From NCBI RefSeq assembly GCF_000372965.1, contig NZ_KB890024.1, positions 434,001-498,000 on the forward strand: 64,000 nt of DNA. Direction: 5' to 3'. The notes beneath the pieces are model-generated. The model was not told the origin of the DNA. It did no database searches and worked only from the letters and a program-made list of their open reading frames with translations. Within the stretch, counting starts at the first letter, position 1; every line of letters begins with the position of its first letter. This stretch comes from Hoeflea sp. 108 (GTDB lineage Bacteria > Pseudomonadota > Alphaproteobacteria > Rhizobiales > Rhizobiaceae). This document shows positions 7,685 through 17,234 of the stretch, piece after piece. Made by a program: the position numbers and the translations under genes.

Positions 7685-10096
7685 TTACGGCGTGTTCCCC
7701 TCGATAACGGCATCGTCGCTGTCATAGGCGTGGACGCCGGCGTTGCCCCGGCCGACCACGCGGTTGTTGCGCACGGTCACGCCGGTGGACGTGTTGATCA
7801 TGATGCCGGCTCCGCCGATTGCATTGATGACGTTGTTTTCTGCAACCGAATTGTGGCTGTAGGGCCCAAGATTGATCCCGTATGAAAGGCTCAGATTTGT
7901 CGTCGTCAGCACATTGCCGCTGATCGTATTGGATGTCGATCGCACCGCCTGGATGGCAGCTGCGCTTTCGCCGTTCGTGGTGACCGTATTGCCAGATACC
8001 GCATTGTTGTCGCCATAACGCAGATAGATGCCAGTAGCGCCCCGCATCTGGGTCGAGACGACGTTGTCGCGGATGGCCAGGTTGCTGCTTCGGTCGGTGA
8101 GGATGCCGAAGGCGATCGTCTGGTACCACCAATTCGTGTCGTTCGTCGTTTTGGTGGCGACCGTATTGCCGGCGATGGTGGCGCCGTTGCTGTTGAGCAG
8201 GTGGATGCCGCGGCTCATGTAGTTGTTCGTGGTCACCCGGTTTCCTGTAATCGCAATGCCGGCACTGTCGGTGACATGGATGCCGTTGGCCTGGGTGCCG
8301 TTGGTGGTGATCGTGTTGTTGGCGATGGTCAGGCCGCCGCTGTTGTGGATGGCCATTGCATGGGACGGGCGCGCGTCGGGCTCGGTGTCGCCAAAGCCGT
8401 TGCCGTTGCCATTGGTGGTGATGGTACTGTTCCTGATGATGCCGGCGGCATTGTCGGCGACGATCCCGATGCCGCTGGCGCCGTTCTGCACGATGGTGAC
8501 GCCGTCGATGGTGAAGCCCGTGCTGCCGTTGATCGACAGGGCAATGCCCTGGGCCGCGGTGATGTTTCCGCCCCACAGGCTGAAACCGGTGGTGTTGTTG
8601 ACCTCCATGCCATTGGCCGCCGAAACGACGGTGACATCGTGCAGGCTGGCGCCGCTCGCGCCGGTGACCGCCGAGGACGCACCGCCAGACGAGGTGTTCT
8701 CTACCGAGATGCCACGCAGGCTGCTGCCCGTCGCCATGGCGACCAGGGTGTTGCTAGCCGCGCCCGAGATGCGCCCGGCGCTTCCAGGCGCTGCAAAATC
8801 CACCTCGACGCCGCTGGTGGCGCCCTTGAGCTTCAGCACCGCGCCACCGCCGGCAAGCATCTGGTTGGCGTTGAGCGAAATTCCGCCCGAGGCGGCAAGG
8901 TTGCCGCTCAACAGCACGATGCCATTGGCGCCGACGCTGTCGAGGGCGGCCTGAAGGGCTGCCTGGTCCTGCGTCGTCCCGTCGATGCGAATAACCGAGG
9001 CGACGGTGTTGCCGTTCCACAGGTTGATTGCGTCTTCGGTGGAGGTGAGCGTCTTCTTGCTGATGCTCGCCGTGTTGCCGGTGTTCGAGACGATGTCGAC
9101 GTCGCGCACCACCGTGTCGGCCATGCGCCGCTCCATGTAGGAGAGCGGTTCGCGCGGAGCTGAGGACGGAGCCTGCAGCGGAATGCGCAGCCGCGCCTGG
9201 GCGATCACCTGTTCGCCGCGGACGTTGTCGTGCTGGAAGGTCAAGCCCCCGGTCACCTTGACGCCGGGCAGGCCGGCGACGTCGTCGGCCGTCAACTCGA
9301 AGCGTGCCCGTGGTCCGGCCACGGCGTCTACGCCGGAGCCGTCGAAATAATAGCCGCCGACGAAAGCACGCATATCGAAGCCGGAGCCCGGCTCGAACAC
9401 CGGCAGCCGGACCCCGACCTCGGCATCCACACCTGCCAGTGCCTTCTCAACCAGGTAACTGGTGGTGTCCGTCTGGATCGCCCGGCTCTGGATCGCCAGC
9501 GACGTGCCGGTCAGGACGGCTTCGCTGCTCCAGGGGCCGACCGTGGTTGTGGTGCCAAGATCCATCCGCTTCTCGCTGTCGCCAATGGGCAGATAAGCAT
9601 TGGCGCGCAGGTCGAAGTCCTCGCTCAGCGCCTCGGCACCCAGTGTCAGCTGATGAAACGTGTTGCCGAGGGACGAGCGGCGGACGTCATAATAGCCATA
9701 GGCGCCCACGTTCCAGCCCGACGGCAGCATGTGCCTGATGCCGAGGCCGAAATTGCCCTCGACGGAGTCGTTATTGTCGAACTTGCCGCGCAGGTCGGTG
9801 AAGACAAGCGTGTCGTCGTTCTGGAGTATCGGCACGAACAGGTTCGCCTCGCCGAGCGACCGTCCCTTGCTCACCTGCGCTCCGGTTTCGACCCATGGCG
9901 CCCAGCGCGTGGCGAAGACGTCGTCTGCGTGGGCGGGAGACACCGAACAGATTGCCGCTATCGAGGCAGATGCGAGCCATGCCGTGCGCGTCAGCGTGTG
10001 CAGGGAAAATGCGGCACGCGGCAAGCCGGCGAGCTCCCGTCCGATGGTCTGGGTTTCGCGGCGGATTCCGCGAGGCGAACACGCTGAAGATGGCAC
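7685..10096 (-). CDS. Probable inverse autotransporter with right-handed beta-helix passenger
   Basis: An 803-residue surface protein. A long signal peptide has its hydrophobic core at about 38-52 and probable cleavage after AHA at 57. Residues about 60-320 read as an intimin/invasin-type (inverse autotransporter) beta-barrel: WAPWVETGAQVSKGRSLGEAN opens it, followed by alternating strands such as GWNVGAYGYYDVRRSSLGN. From about 350 to the C-terminus the passenger is a run of parallel beta-helix coils with repeated N-x-I/V-x-x-N patterns (IANNTITTNG, ISGNVLTTTN, VRNNRVVGRG). The protein would insert the barrel in the outer membrane and expose the helix outside. The start is GTG at 10096, with AAGGAAG 6 nt upstream. 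No LysM or Ig-like domain was seen, although Ig-like domains are usual in this class. Confidence 0.75.
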   Translation of the reverse strand: MPSSACSPRGIRRETQTIGRELAGLPRAAFSLHTLTRTAWLASASIAAICSVSPAHADDVFATRWAPWVETGAQVSKGRSLGEANLFVPILQNDDTLVFTDLRGKFDNNDSVEGNFGLGIRHMLPSGWNVGAYGYYDVRRSSLGNTFHQLTLGAEALSEDFDLRANAYLPIGDSEKRMDLGTTTTVGPWSSEAVLTGTSLAIQSRAIQTDTTSYLVEKALAGVDAEVGVRLPVFEPGSGFDMRAFVGGYYFDGSGVDAVAGPRARFELTADDVAGLPGVKVTGGLTFQHDNVRGEQVIAQARLRIPLQAPSSAPREPLSYMERRMADTVVRDVDIVSNTGNTASISKKTLTSTEDAINLWNGNTVASVIRIDGTTQDQAALQAALDSVGANGIVLLSGNLAASGGISLNANQMLAGGGAVLKLKGATSGVEVDFAAPGSAGRISGAASNTLVAMATGSSLRGISVENTSSGGASSAVTGASGASLHDVTVVSAANGMEVNNTTGFSLWGGNITAAQGIALSINGSTGFTIDGVTIVQNGASGIGIVADNAAGIIRNSTITTNGNGNGFGDTEPDARPSHAMAIHNSGGLTIANNTITTNGTQANGIHVTDSAGIAITGNRVTTNNYMSRGIHLLNSNGATIAGNTVATKTTNDTNWWYQTIAFGILTDRSSNLAIRDNVVSTQMRGATGIYLRYGDNNAVSGNTVTTNGESAAAIQAVRSTSNTISGNVLTTTNLSLSYGINLGPYSHNSVAENNVINAIGGAGIMINTSTGVTVRNNRVVGRGNAGVHAYDSDDAVIEGNTP

Positions 10097-10570
10097 GGGA
10101 AGCTTCCTTGATCCGTTTGGGCGGAGTCATAGGAGGAACAGACGAACCCAGCCAGAACGCTTCGCCGTCATTCTGTCCCGAAATGCCGGCTTTTCATCCC
10201 AGGGCACGTCGGCCTGGAAAGCACCGGCCACGGGCTTCAGATTTTGTTCGTCTGGTGCGAACCGATCGTTAGGTTGGTGCCGTTGTTTTCGTGGGAAACA
10301 GGGAGTTTCTCGCCTGAGCCGCGAAGACTCATCTCACCGTCCGCCGGCTGATCGATGCAGACGTCCTGCTCAGCATCGAGGATGATGGACGAATGTCGGC
10401 AGGTACAAAACTCGGGCTTGGCGGACGCTTTTGATAGCTTGAGGGCTCAATCCGGTCTTGAGCGGCGATGCTGGGTCTCCTGCACGAATGTGCTCGGCCG
10501 CGAGATGTTCGCTAAGGCGGCCAGCGGGTCAGATGAGCAATGGGGACACGAACGAAGCACTTACCAGCAG
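10097..10570. other. Intergenic region with a dispersed repeat copy
   Basis: 474 bp lie upstream of the autotransporter start and downstream of the winged-helix regulator stop. They contain the autotransporter's Shine-Dalgarno sequence and presumably its promoter near 10100-10200. They also hold one copy (10257-10345) of a repeat that recurs at 25099-25186. No supported gene is present. Confidence 0.55.
10257..10345. repeat. Dispersed repeat, copy 1
   Basis: About 89 bp align by eye with 25099-25186 at roughly 75% identity. Both open with GCGAAC, share TAGGTTGG and TGTTTTCG, then a GGGAAACAGGG block, and close with CTCAT-TCACCGTCCGCCG. Both copies sit in gene-free stretches and no coding frame is conserved between them. 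This could be a small intergenic repeat family or the end of an eroded mobile element. Confidence 0.6.
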
Positions 10571-12205
10571 TCAGACGTAGGAAGATACGTCTTCGGCCGC
10601 GGGCCGGACGACACCACCCATTGTCGCGGGTATCGCTGCGCTGACTTCATCTGGAATGATCTCGTCGCCAAAGCGGCGGCGCATATGGCGGGCCAAGCCT
10701 ACAATCACGTTTTCCTTCGCCTCGCGGGGGCGATAAAGGCGCGCGGATGTGTAGTAGCTCCAGAGCACCGCTGCGCGGGCATATTTTCGCGGGCTGAGTG
10801 CCAGGTGGATGCGAACGGGCAAAGACGGCACAGTCTCGTTTGGACTGGCATATACGAGCCTGTAGGGACCTTTGCTTATCGGGCTTTTGGTCAGCTTTTC
10901 AAGTTCGCGGTCCTTCGCCTCGAAATTGCCCGAAGCCAGCAGGTTCTGGCAGATGCATGACGTAACGTAGCGCTCGAACACAGAGCCGGGTTTGCACAAG
11001 GGCCGCGCGCGGTGAAGCAAGTCAAGCGCGCCGTCGAAGTCGCCCGCGAAGCCGCGCAAACGCCCAAGTATCGACAGACCGTCGGCCAGCGCCGTGGACC
11101 GGGCAAACGCCTCCTCGGCGATTTCCAACGCAAGCACCTGGTGAGCCGGCCCCATGAAACTGAGAACATGTGCCGCAGACAGCGCATTCTCTGGATCGTC
11201 CAGCAGGTCGGGAAGAACCTCGAGAACGAGGCTCTCCATAGCGGCCTGATCGCGTTCGCGGGGATCCTCGTTGGCCAGAAAGCGCCAACCGTCGATGATG
11301 TAACCAGTGTAAATGTTGGCCGCCAGCATCAGGCGCGTCACGGGGGTTGCATTCCCGTTGCGAATTAACTGGCGCAACCGCGCATCGTTCTTGCGCCAGA
11401 TGGAAGCAGACGGGAACGCTTCTCCCTTCAGCTTGGCTATTTCGCCGGACAATCCGGCTGGCCCGTCGTCGGCAAACAACTCGCCGGCCTCGACCATTCT
11501 GACGGCCAGGGGCGCCACATCCGAGGCGCCCGGTCGGTCGACCTGGAATTGCCAGAGTGCAGAAAGGTGACGATCGGCCAGGACGTTGAAGTCGATGTCG
11601 TGGCAGCTATCGCGCCGCACAAGGATGACCTTTGTGTTCTCCTTGCTTTGCAGACAGGAAACGCATTCCCTCCTGCCGCCAGATACGATGAAAGTCAGAT
11701 TTATCCGAAACGTGAAACCAGCTTCGGCTTCATCGGGTCTGACCGACACGACGCGCCCGGCGGGCAGTTGCTTCCTAAGGGCCTGCGCTACCCCTTCGGC
11801 AAACTCGATGGCGTGGCTGTCAGCGTGCTCCTGCCCGATGGTGACAATGGGCCCTACGGCGACGAAGCATTCCGCCAGCTGACCAGTCTGCACGGAATGG
11901 GCCCCAACCCAAACATATCCCTCGCCATACCGCGTGCCGATGAATTTCGGGTTCTTGGCCGAGTCCCCGATCTTGCTTCTAAGTCGATTTATGAAAAAAT
12001 CCACGTTGCGGTCCGAAGAGTCGGATCCAACTTCTAAGACCGCGTCCAGCAGTTGTTCACGACTTCGCAGAATTCCTGCATGGGCGATCAGATCCGCGAG
12101 CAACAGTCGTTCCGCCCGCGTGAATTTTATCATTTTTCCATCGTCGCCATGTGCGTACGAATAGTCTGGTGCGAAGGTCAGGTTTTGGTAATGAACGCCC
12201 GCCAT
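10571..12205 (-). CDS. OmpR/HilA-type winged-helix regulator with helical C-terminal domain
   Basis: 544 residues. Residues about 25-100 form an OmpR/PhoB-type DNA-binding winged helix: FTRAERLLLADLIAH, the recognition segment DRNVDFFINRLRSKIGD, and GTRYGEGYVWVG as the wing. There is no receiver domain and no membrane segment, so it is not a response regulator or a CadC/ToxR-type membrane protein. The middle and C-terminal parts (about 230-480) are helical and TPR-like, as in HilA-type regulators, with LGRLRGFAGDFDGALDLLHRA as an example. It lies head-to-tail upstream of the autotransporter gene on the same strand, with 474 bp between them, and is a candidate regulator of it. The ligand is unknown. 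Confidence 0.75.
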   Translation of the reverse strand: MAGVHYQNLTFAPDYSYAHGDDGKMIKFTRAERLLLADLIAHAGILRSREQLLDAVLEVGSDSSDRNVDFFINRLRSKIGDSAKNPKFIGTRYGEGYVWVGAHSVQTGQLAECFVAVGPIVTIGQEHADSHAIEFAEGVAQALRKQLPAGRVVSVRPDEAEAGFTFRINLTFIVSGGRRECVSCLQSKENTKVILVRRDSCHDIDFNVLADRHLSALWQFQVDRPGASDVAPLAVRMVEAGELFADDGPAGLSGEIAKLKGEAFPSASIWRKNDARLRQLIRNGNATPVTRLMLAANIYTGYIIDGWRFLANEDPRERDQAAMESLVLEVLPDLLDDPENALSAAHVLSFMGPAHQVLALEIAEEAFARSTALADGLSILGRLRGFAGDFDGALDLLHRARPLCKPGSVFERYVTSCICQNLLASGNFEAKDRELEKLTKSPISKGPYRLVYASPNETVPSLPVRIHLALSPRKYARAAVLWSYYTSARLYRPREAKENVIVGLARHMRRRFGDEIIPDEVSAAIPATMGGVVRPAAEDVSSYV

Positions 12206-12384
12206 TTGCTAGAACCAAGCCGGAGTTGCCTGGTGCAGGTCTACAGCAAAGCAAATCTGGAATCGAGGCGAAATGGAATGCGCCTTATATACCAGAAATG
12301 ACGTCTTTTAGACGAGGTACTCCATTGTCTTGCCTGCCGACCATTGCGGTCTTTGCTCGCTGTCGAGCTCCTCTTCCTTCTTGA

Positions 12385-13077
12385 TCAGGCGTCCGGTGCT
12401 CTTCTTGCAAGACGTACAGCAGCCGGTTTGACCCATCCGTCTGGCGACAGCAGCATCCAGTCGGCCGCGGCCCATATCAGGCAACATGTCATGAAGCTCA
12501 GGGCCAACAGCAGTTCCGGGATGTTTTCCAGCAGCACAAGCTCCCGCCAAAGCGCGGCCGCGCCCACAAGGACCGCCGGCACGCGGCTTACCAGGACCAG
12601 ATCCTTGCAGAAATCGGCAACACGCAATCGGGCAAAGGAGCCCAGCCTCGCTGCTGTGCCACCCAAGGCACTGCCGAATTTGCCCGCGGCGTGCAGCAAG
12701 CCTGCCGAAGCGGCAAGCCACGGATTGCCCATGATGACCAATCCGATCCCGAGAAGGATCGCGCCGATGCCGGAAAGCACATCGCCTTGCCGATTGAGCC
12801 CGGGGTGGGGCGGCGCACCGTTTGACCAGGCCCTAGTGTAGACGAGGCCGCCCCAGAAAAACACCAACGTCGCGCCGGTTAACGCAGTCGCCGCCGGACT
12901 GCCTACGACATGGGCAACACCGCGTCCCCACACACTGGCCCCGTCATCGCGGGAGATATCGGCTGCCAGCGCGACGCCAAGCCCGATGATGAAGCCCAGC
13001 GAATTGCCCAGATTGTAGAGCATGCCGGGATCCCGCATGCGGCTTTCGATCCGCTGGCGAGCGCTGCCGTGAGTCAC
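12385..13077 (-). CDS. Inner-membrane protein of unknown function
   Basis: 230 residues with about five hydrophobic segments (for example LGFIIGLGVALAA, ATALTGATLVFFWGGLVY, IGAILLGIGLVIMG and LALSFMTCCLIWAAADWMLL). I do not recognise the family. The frame opens at GTG 13077; an internal ATG giving MRDPGMLYN is an equally possible start, and neither has a strong ribosome-binding site. It precedes the winged-helix regulator gene on the same strand by 179 bp, so co-transcription is possible but not shown. Confidence 0.6.
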   Translation of the reverse strand: MTHGSARQRIESRMRDPGMLYNLGNSLGFIIGLGVALAADISRDDGASVWGRGVAHVVGSPAATALTGATLVFFWGGLVYTRAWSNGAPPHPGLNRQGDVLSGIGAILLGIGLVIMGNPWLAASAGLLHAAGKFGSALGGTAARLGSFARLRVADFCKDLVLVSRVPAVLVGAAALWRELVLLENIPELLLALSFMTCCLIWAAADWMLLSPDGWVKPAAVRLARRAPDA

Positions 13078-13852
13078 TGCAGCACCGCTTGGTCATGTGG
13101 GTGTATTCCGATGGCGAGGGACGAGTTTGCCATAGGCATGCGCAGGTCTCCGGCTCGGGAAATTGGCTTTGGCTTCAGGGGTGGGGCGCCTCCGGTCATC
13201 GCTCGTCGAAACCGAGCGGCGGCCGGTCCTTTTGGCGCTGGTTCCAGCTGGAAGGCGTCTGCATCAACCTCAACAGCCTGATGGCATCGCGAAGTGTTTC
13301 GGAGGTATCTCGCAGCCAAAAGCGTATCATTTGCGCTCCCCCGCCATGCTGCCTTGCCAATGTCGACACGACTGTATTTCCGGCAGGAGGCCTAAGCCGC
13401 GCTCTGCCGAAGGCGTTGCAGATATGCTCTTCCGGTACCTGCTATGGTTATCGAGCGATTGTTGTGGAAATATTTGAGCTTGACGAAATCAAGCGGTTCG
13501 ATGGGGAGTGGGCCTGTCGATGCGGAACTTGTTCGCCCGTCTTCTTTCGACGCGGTGACCAGGAATACGGACGAAACGCTTCGTCTTGGCGCCGTGTCTT
13601 GGTTTGCGAGGCCATTTCGGGTGCGTCGCGGTTGCTCCCCCTCGACAGGGGGAAGGGGAGAGCCAGTCCGCAGGGTCAAGGCGTGGCTCGAATGATGAGG
13701 TCTCGATGGATCTGCCGCACGGCCGAGAACTTGCCCTTGCTTGAAATTCCTGCCGCGACTGTCCTTTCCTGCCTGCAATTCAGCGCAGTGGGCGGTGACA
13801 CGAAAGCGCTGAAGAGTTGGTGGCAAAAGGCACTCGACCGGCGGTCGCGCAC
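13078..13852. other. Gene-poor stretch downstream of trpA
   Basis: 775 bp without a gene I can support. A forward open frame of 255 codons (13089-13856) has an atypical composition, rich in Cys, Trp and Ser, and resembles no protein. A small perfect stem CCCCCT/AGGGGG at 13637-13652, followed by a G-rich run, is typical of rhizobial intergenic DNA. The stretch may contain degraded genes: in many Rhizobiales trpA is followed by accD and folC, which are absent here. Confidence 0.5.
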
Positions 13853-14677
13853 CTAGCGGGGTTGGGTAGATGCCAGCCGCGCGGCTTTGCCGAGATCCGT
13901 CACGAATGCGGTGATGCTTGACGTGGCCGAGCCCGCCGCGATGCCACGTGTGATTGCGTGGACGATTTCGCTCCCGACGACAACACCGTCTGCAATGGCC
14001 CCAAATGTCTGCACGTCTTCAGGCGTCTTGATACCGAAACCGACGCAGACGGGCAATTCGGTCAAGGCGCGGATGCGGCCAACGAGGTGACGCACCTTGT
14101 CCGGGTTTGGGATGGCGAGACCTGTGGTGCCGTGTGTCGAGACGCAATAGACGAAGCCGCTGGCCTGTTTCAGTTGTTCTTCAAGTCGGTCATCGCTCGC
14201 ATTCGACGATACGAGGCGAATGAAATTGATGCCTGCCTTGAGTGCGGGGATGCAGAGTTCGGCGTCCATCTCGGGCGGCAGGTCGACGACGATCAGGCCG
14301 TCGATGCCCGAGGCGACTGCATCTGCGAGGAAGCGGTCGACGCCATAGATGTAGATCGGGTTGTAGTAGCCCATCATCACGATCGGGGTGTCGTTGTCGT
14401 CCTTGCGGAACTCGCGCGCCATCTCGAGCGTCCTGGCCAGCGTCTGGCCGGCCTTCAGCGCCCGCAGGCCGGCAGCCTGGATCGCCGGGCCGTCGGCCAT
14501 CGGGTCGGAGAAGGGCATGCCGAGCTCGATGATGTCGCTGCCGGCCTTGGGCAGCGCCTTCATGATCGACAGCGACGTTTCATAGTCGGGGTCGCCGCCC
14601 ATGAAATAGGTCACGAGTGCCGGGCGTCCCTCGGCCTTCAGCTTCGCCATGCGGCGGTCGATGCGGGTGGTCGTCAT
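13853..14677 (-). CDS. trpA: Tryptophan synthase alpha subunit
   Basis: 274 residues. It cleaves indole-3-glycerol phosphate to indole and glyceraldehyde 3-phosphate in the cytoplasmic alpha2-beta2 tryptophan synthase. The catalytic acids lie in the conserved segment ELGMPFSDPMADGP, as Glu51 and Asp62. The phosphate-binding region near the C-terminus is present (VCVGFGIKTPEDV, ADGVVVGSEIV). The ATG at 14677 lies 2 nt after the trpB stop, so the two genes are translated from one message. Full family length with no defects seen. Confidence 0.97.
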   Translation of the reverse strand: MTTTRIDRRMAKLKAEGRPALVTYFMGGDPDYETSLSIMKALPKAGSDIIELGMPFSDPMADGPAIQAAGLRALKAGQTLARTLEMAREFRKDDNDTPIVMMGYYNPIYIYGVDRFLADAVASGIDGLIVVDLPPEMDAELCIPALKAGINFIRLVSSNASDDRLEEQLKQASGFVYCVSTHGTTGLAIPNPDKVRHLVGRIRALTELPVCVGFGIKTPEDVQTFGAIADGVVVGSEIVHAITRGIAAGSATSSITAFVTDLGKAARLASTQPR

Positions 14678-14679
14678 GT

Positions 14680-15930
<1,251 letters not shown>

Positions 15931-16032
15931 GGGCGTTTCCTGGTTGGCATGGGACATTGTCACCTTGCCGGAAGGGAACAGGTCAAATCGTTCCAGCGTC
16001 ATTACTGGGATTATTTAAGTCAGTATTTTCAA

Positions 16033-17115
16033 ATGGTTATATCGAAATGGGCAGACAGGGTCCTGCTGAACCTGTACCGTCGCCTCAGATGGACAACCGG
16101 TTCCGCGACGCCTATCCTTCTCGACAGAATGGTGCCCGACCTGATCGATGCTTCAAATCGGCTCGCCAGCGTGCCGGGCCTTCGGTTCGGCAGCGCGCCC
16201 GAAGCTGTGGCTGCCTTATCCACCCGCTACCGTCCGCACCGGCTGCTGCTGCCCGACAGCAAGGCCGGTCTCGATTTCCGCCATCACGCGATTGCGTGTG
16301 AAAGCGCTTCCCTCAATCTTCTCCGCTACGGTCCGGAGCTCGTCGTCGATGCCGGTTCATTCGACACTTTCTACATGCTGGAATTTCCGCTCAGCGGCGG
16401 CGTCGACATCCTGTATGGCGACCGGCGCGTATCCTCGCGCGTGGGCACCGGCCTCATATTGTCGCCGGGGGACTACATTCGCTCGACCTGGCAGGCCGAC
16501 ACCACGCAAGTGATGTTGCGGCTAGAGCGCGGCTTCGTGGAACGGGCTTGGCAGCGCCATACCGGCGAGACCAGAAGGCACACGCCGGTCTTCCAGGCCG
16601 AACTCGATCTTCAGACTTCAGCCGGGAGGCGTATTGCGCGCCTGATCGGAATGATGGTTGCCGAACAGATGGAAGGTGGTTCGGCAACGGCGCTCTCGCC
16701 GATGCCGCTGGTCAATGCAGTGATCGAGACCTTGTTTGAACATGTCCCTGTAGCTTCTGTCGCCACGGTCGAGGCTGCCGCAGCGGGCCCGGTTCCGGCC
16801 TATGTCAGGAATTTTCGCAGGTTGCTGGACACTCCTTCGAACCTGCCGCTGACGGTCGGGGAACTCGCGGCGGGATTGGAAGTCTCAGCGCGCACGCTGA
16901 CGACCGGTATGCGGCGCTTCACCGGCTACTCTCCACATGGCTATCTGACCATGCGCCGCATGGAACATGCCCGCAGGTTGCTCGATCAGGGCGGCATGAC
17001 GATCGCGCAGGTCGCCGAGCATGTCGGTTATGCCAATGCAGGGCGGTTTGCCGCATCCTTCCGCGCCTATTGCGGCGTCAGTCCATCGCGCCTGCCCGAC
17101 TGCGCCAACCTCTGA
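16033..17115 (+). CDS. AraC-family transcriptional regulator
   Basis: About 360 residues. An N-terminal AraC-binding-like domain (about 60-230, including FDTFYMLEFPLSGGVDILYG and GTGLILSPGDYIRS) precedes a C-terminal double helix-turn-helix (LEVSARTLTTGMRRFTGYSP and AEHVGYANAGRFAASFRAYC). It is divergent from trpB with about 100 bp between the starts. The frame is open far upstream across trpB antisense DNA, so the start is uncertain. ATG 16033 is listed; ATG 16129 (MVPDLIDASN) is an alternative, and neither has a good Shine-Dalgarno sequence. It may regulate trpBA or, perhaps more likely, the sugar module that follows on its own strand. Confidence 0.85.
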   Translation: MVISKWADRVLLNLYRRLRWTTGSATPILLDRMVPDLIDASNRLASVPGLRFGSAPEAVAALSTRYRPHRLLLPDSKAGLDFRHHAIACESASLNLLRYGPELVVDAGSFDTFYMLEFPLSGGVDILYGDRRVSSRVGTGLILSPGDYIRSTWQADTTQVMLRLERGFVERAWQRHTGETRRHTPVFQAELDLQTSAGRRIARLIGMMVAEQMEGGSATALSPMPLVNAVIETLFEHVPVASVATVEAAAAGPVPAYVRNFRRLLDTPSNLPLTVGELAAGLEVSARTLTTGMRRFTGYSPHGYLTMRRMEHARRLLDQGGMTIAQVAEHVGYANAGRFAASFRAYCGVSPSRLPDCANL

Positions 17116-17139
17116 GCTGGACATTCCAGGAAGAACCTG

Positions 17140-17171
17140 TCCGTTTCCGGAAACGGAACGGTCCCGGACCG
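17140..17171. promoter_or_regulatory. Two adjacent perfect palindromes upstream of the sugar operon
   Basis: TCCGTTTCCGGAAACGGA (17140-17157) is an 18-bp perfect palindrome. CGGTCCCGGACCG (17159-17171) is a second one, with a single central base. They sit 25 bp after the AraC gene stop and about 65 bp before the TTG of the FGGY kinase gene. With no T-run after them they suit an operator pair better than a factor-independent terminator. The GntR protein encoded at the end of the operon is one candidate binder. Confidence 0.5.
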
Positions 17172-17234
17172 CAAAGGCATGTTGACAAGCAGCCGCGTCA
17201 GACCTGCACCTGACACCGGGGATGGAGGTGTAGA

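Noticed and set aside
7722..8700. Repetitive DNA, at first suspected to be a tandem or CRISPR-like repeat
   Set aside because: The periodicity comes from beta-helix coils of the autotransporter protein; repeat units differ at DNA level and there are no constant repeats with unique spacers.
13089..13856. 255-codon forward frame in the gap after trpA
   Set aside because: Composition (many Cys, Trp, Ser), no ribosome-binding site and no family resemblance; it also runs into the end of trpA.
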